NCBI GenBank assembly: GCA_028875175.1
Contig: JAPPFO010000097.1
Location: 1 to 7,464, forward strand
Source: Chloroflexota bacterium
Lineage (GTDB): Bacteria > Chloroflexota > UBA11872
DNA length: 7,464 nt
Direction of reading: 5' to 3'
Shown here: positions 5,385-7,464 of the stretch, one piece after another
Layout: every line of letters starts with the position of its first letter
Numbering within the stretch: the first letter of the stretch is position 1
Program-made: the position numbers and the translations under genes
The notes under the pieces: model-generated
What the model was told of the DNA's origin: nothing
Seen by the model: only the letters and a program-made list of their open reading frames with translations
Database searches by the model: none

Positions 5385-7441
5385 GCGTTTCACAGGTGGC
5401 CGTGGGCACCGACCCGGCGCGCGACTTGGTGACGCAGACCGTGCTGTACAACCGGCTGGTGGGCGTGTGCCGTGAGATGGGCACGACGATGATGCGGACG
5501 GCGTACTCGTCGATCTTCAGCGAGAGCCGGGACTTTTCGTGCGTGCTGTTTGACCGCCAGGGCCGGATGCTGGCGCAGACGGAGTTTTGCCCGGCACAAG
5601 TGGGCGCTATCCGATTCGTGGTGAAGTGGTTGATCGCGGAACTGGGCGACGACGCGGTGAAGCCGGGCGACGTGATCGTGCACAACGACCCCTACCGAGG
5701 GGGCGTGCACATGCCCGAGCACGTGGTCATCAAGCCGGTGTATCACGACGGTGAGCTATTCGGTTACGTGGCCAACATCGCGCACCTGGTGGAGATTGGC
5801 GGCATGGCCGTTGGCGGATTCGCCGCGACGGCGACGGAGGTCTACCAGGAAGGTCTGCGCCTCCCGCCGGTCTGGCTGATGCGCGAGGGCGAATACAACC
5901 ACGACGTGTGGCGCGTGATCATGTCGAACCACCGGGCGCCCCGGTACTCGTGGGGCGACCTGCACGCGATGATCGCGTCGTTGACCGTGGCGGAGCGGCG
6001 CTGCCACGAGCTGCTTGACGAGTTTGGCCTAGAGACCGTGCGCCAGGTGAGCAGCGCGCTCATGGACCACGCCGAACGCTGGATGCGGAACGAGATTCGC
6101 TCAATTCCGGACGGCGAGTACGAGTTTGCCGACCACATGGAGGACGCGCGTGATCCGCCGGCGCGGGACTGGATTCGGCTGCGATTGATCGTGAACGACG
6201 GCGCGATCGTGGCGGACTTCACGGAAAGCGATCCGCAGGCGGCGCACGTGCTGAACTGCACGTACGGCGTGACGGCCTCCGGCGTGTACAACGCCATCTT
6301 CCATTTCGCGGACAACGACGTGCCGCACAACGACGGGGCCTACCGACCCATCACGGTAATTGCGCGGCCCGGCTCGATCGTGAACGTGATACATCCCGGC
6401 GCATCGGTGGGCGGCAATACGGAAACGCATCCACGGATCTGGGGAATCGTGATGGGGGCGCTGGCGCAGGCAGTGCCCGATCGGGTGTCGGCGGCGACCG
6501 GCGGCACCTCGTGCAACTTTCTGTTCGGCGGCACACACCCTGATACCGGGCACTACTACGTGCATTACCACTTCGACGGGGTAGGCTGGGGCGGTCGGGC
6601 CACGGCCGACGGCAACAGCCACCAGGTCGTCCCCAACGGCAATTGCCCAGCCACACCGGTGGAGATATTTGAGACTCGCTATCCGTTCATGGCGCGCGCC
6701 TACCGGCTGCGCACGGACTCCGGCGGGGCGGGCGCACAGCGCGGCGGTCTTGGGTCGGACCGAATCCTGGAGGTCCGTGCGCCGTCGATTACCGTCTCGG
6801 CGCTATTCGACCGCATGGTGTCGCGGCCGTGGGGCCTCTATGGAGGACACACGGGCGATTCGTCGCGACTGCTGGTCCGCAGGGCCGGAACGCCGACGTT
6901 TCAGACTTTCGGCGAAGCGTTTGGTACGACGAGCAATTCGCGCATCGCGAACATCGAACTCCGCGAGGGTGACGAGGTGTTGATTGGCAGTCCCGGCGGC
7001 GGAGGCTACGGTGAGCCCGAACTTCGGGAGCCCGATCAGGTGCTTCGGGACGTGAGCGAGAGGTTTGTGTCCGTCCCGGCAGCGCGCGAGGTATATGGCG
7101 TCGCAATCGAAGAAACCAACGGACGATATGTCGTTGACGAGTCGGCGACGGCAGCGCTTCGGGCTTCCGAGCGCGCGGAGCAATCCGCAGGTCGGGTTGG
7201 CGGCCAGCCGCTGCTGGCGACGTCCGAGGAGCGACCTCCAGCCGGCGGCCGGTGGGAGCATCTGGCCGGCGACTGGTGGCAGACCGACGTGACCAACTGC
7301 GAGTTTTGTGGACAGGTCATCCCGAGTGACATCTGGCGGGCCGGCGACGGTCATCAGTTCTGTTCGAATGATTGCGACGAGCGCTACCGCACATACTGGC
7401 TCCCGAGATACGGGCAGCGAGCAGACGCGAGGGATCAATGA
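5381..7441 (+). CDS. hyuB: Hydantoinase/oxoprolinase-type enzyme, B subunit, with extra C-terminal Cys4 tail
   Basis: The 686-residue product is the partner of HyuA and is expected to form the catalytic complex with it. Core motifs are MRTAYSSIFSESRDFSCVLFD (38-58), VIVHNDPYRGGVHMPEH (98-114), ANIAHLVEIGG (131-141), EVYQEGLRLPPV (153-164), NCTYGVTASGVYNA (292-305), GSIVNVIHPGASVGGNTETH (331-350) and the glycine-rich SPGGGGYGEP (537-546). The core ends with VDESATAALRASE near residue 597, the normal end of this family. About 88 further residues follow: a Gly/Ser/Pro-containing linker, then C640-x2-C643-x17-C661-x3-C665. The family histidine motif reads HLVEIGG, with Glu where Asp is more usual (from memory). 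GTG 5381 is chosen because its GTGA overlaps the hyuA stop, a classic coupling arrangement; GTG 5375 is also possible. The gene ends in ATGA, overlapping the next start. Substrate unknown. Confidence 0.92.
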   Translation: MSVSQVAVGTDPARDLVTQTVLYNRLVGVCREMGTTMMRTAYSSIFSESRDFSCVLFDRQGRMLAQTEFCPAQVGAIRFVVKWLIAELGDDAVKPGDVIVHNDPYRGGVHMPEHVVIKPVYHDGELFGYVANIAHLVEIGGMAVGGFAATATEVYQEGLRLPPVWLMREGEYNHDVWRVIMSNHRAPRYSWGDLHAMIASLTVAERRCHELLDEFGLETVRQVSSALMDHAERWMRNEIRSIPDGEYEFADHMEDARDPPARDWIRLRLIVNDGAIVADFTESDPQAAHVLNCTYGVTASGVYNAIFHFADNDVPHNDGAYRPITVIARPGSIVNVIHPGASVGGNTETHPRIWGIVMGALAQAVPDRVSAATGGTSCNFLFGGTHPDTGHYYVHYHFDGVGWGGRATADGNSHQVVPNGNCPATPVEIFETRYPFMARAYRLRTDSGGAGAQRGGLGSDRILEVRAPSITVSALFDRMVSRPWGLYGGHTGDSSRLLVRRAGTPTFQTFGEAFGTTSNSRIANIELREGDEVLIGSPGGGGYGEPELREPDQVLRDVSERFVSVPAAREVYGVAIEETNGRYVVDESATAALRASERAEQSAGRVGGQPLLATSEERPPAGGRWEHLAGDWWQTDVTNCEFCGQVIPSDIWRAGDGHQFCSNDCDERYRTYWLPRYGQRADARDQ
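7298..7375 (+). other. Four-cysteine, probably zinc-binding module at the C-terminus of HyuB
   Basis: The motif is CEFCGQ, then 15 residues, then FCSNDC, giving CX2C-X17-CX3C. The pattern CxxCG followed by FCSxxC resembles treble-clef zinc knuckles such as TRASH/MYM-like domains. Flanking tryptophans (DWWQTD before, IW between, YWLP after) suggest a small folded unit. It sits after the end of the usual HyuB core and could bind zinc for structure or for contact with another subunit. Zinc binding is inferred from cysteine spacing only. Confidence 0.6.
7429..7434 (+). promoter_or_regulatory. Ribosome binding site for the third operon gene
   Basis: GAGGGA precedes ATG 7438; its GAGG core ends five bases before the start codon. 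It is the clearest Shine-Dalgarno match in the window and lies inside the end of hyuB, supporting 7438 as a real start. Confidence 0.6.
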
Positions 7442-7464
7442 CAGAGAACGGCACGCTGCTACGC
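7438..7464 (+). CDS. Start of a third hyu-operon gene, cut by the window edge
   Basis: Nine codons are present (MTENGTLLR). The ATG overlaps the hyuB stop as ATGA and has a good ribosome binding site at 7429-7434, so the gene is almost certainly cotranslated with hyuB. Too little protein is visible to name a family. Genes after hyuAB in other genomes include further amidases, small accessory subunits, transporters and oxidoreductases, so no function is offered. Confidence 0.68.

Noticed and set aside
6803..7438. Minus-strand open frame of 211 codons inside hyuB
   Set aside because: It is antisense to the HyuB C-terminal region, including the cysteine module, and its own translation has no family signature.

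Overview
The window is GC-rich bacterial chromosomal DNA. Genes are tightly packed, GTG starts are common and third codon positions favour G or C. I see no rRNA, tRNA, CRISPR array, insertion sequence or phage gene. The gene families are propeller glycosidase-like, imidazolonepropionase-type amidohydrolase, Gfo/Idh/MocA oxidoreductase and HyuA/HyuB. This mix is typical of metabolically versatile heterotrophs such as uncultivated Chloroflexota, Planctomycetota-like or proteobacterial lineages from marine, sponge or soil habitats. No marker gene is present, so the phylum is a low-confidence guess.

Layout from left to right. (1) Positions 1-628, minus strand: the N-terminal part of a beta-propeller protein distantly related to glycoside hydrolase families 32/43, running off the left edge. 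(2) Positions 765-1952, plus strand: a metal-dependent amidohydrolase interrupted by one in-frame TGA at 1452-1454. Both halves are in the same frame and together carry the full metal-ligand set. (3) Positions 1949-3235, minus strand: a Gfo/Idh/MocA-type NAD(P)-dependent oxidoreductase. It converges on the amidohydrolase and shares a CTAG palindrome with it, which supplies the TAG stop of both genes. Its annotated start is doubtful. (4) Positions 3333-5384 and 5381-7441, plus strand: hyuA and hyuB, coding the two subunits of an ATP-dependent hydantoinase/oxoprolinase/carboxylase-type enzyme, joined by a 4-base GTGA overlap. HyuB carries an additional C-terminal four-cysteine, probably zinc-binding, module. 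(5) Position 7438 to the right edge, plus strand: the first nine codons of a third operon gene, overlapping hyuB by ATGA.

How they may work together: hyuA-hyuB-(third gene) is clearly one translationally coupled operon, and the two proteins are expected to form one enzyme that uses ATP to open a cyclic amide or activate a related substrate. The divergent oxidoreductase, the amidohydrolase and the glycosidase-like protein are all small-molecule catabolic enzymes. They could feed the same pathway, but nothing in the sequence fixes the substrate. No regulator or transporter lies inside the window. Every stretch without a gene is shorter than 300 bases. I found no clearly new system. The items most worth a second look are the in-frame TGA in the amidohydrolase, the zinc-finger-like tail on HyuB, and the lack of any ordinary start codon near the Rossmann fold of the oxidoreductase.
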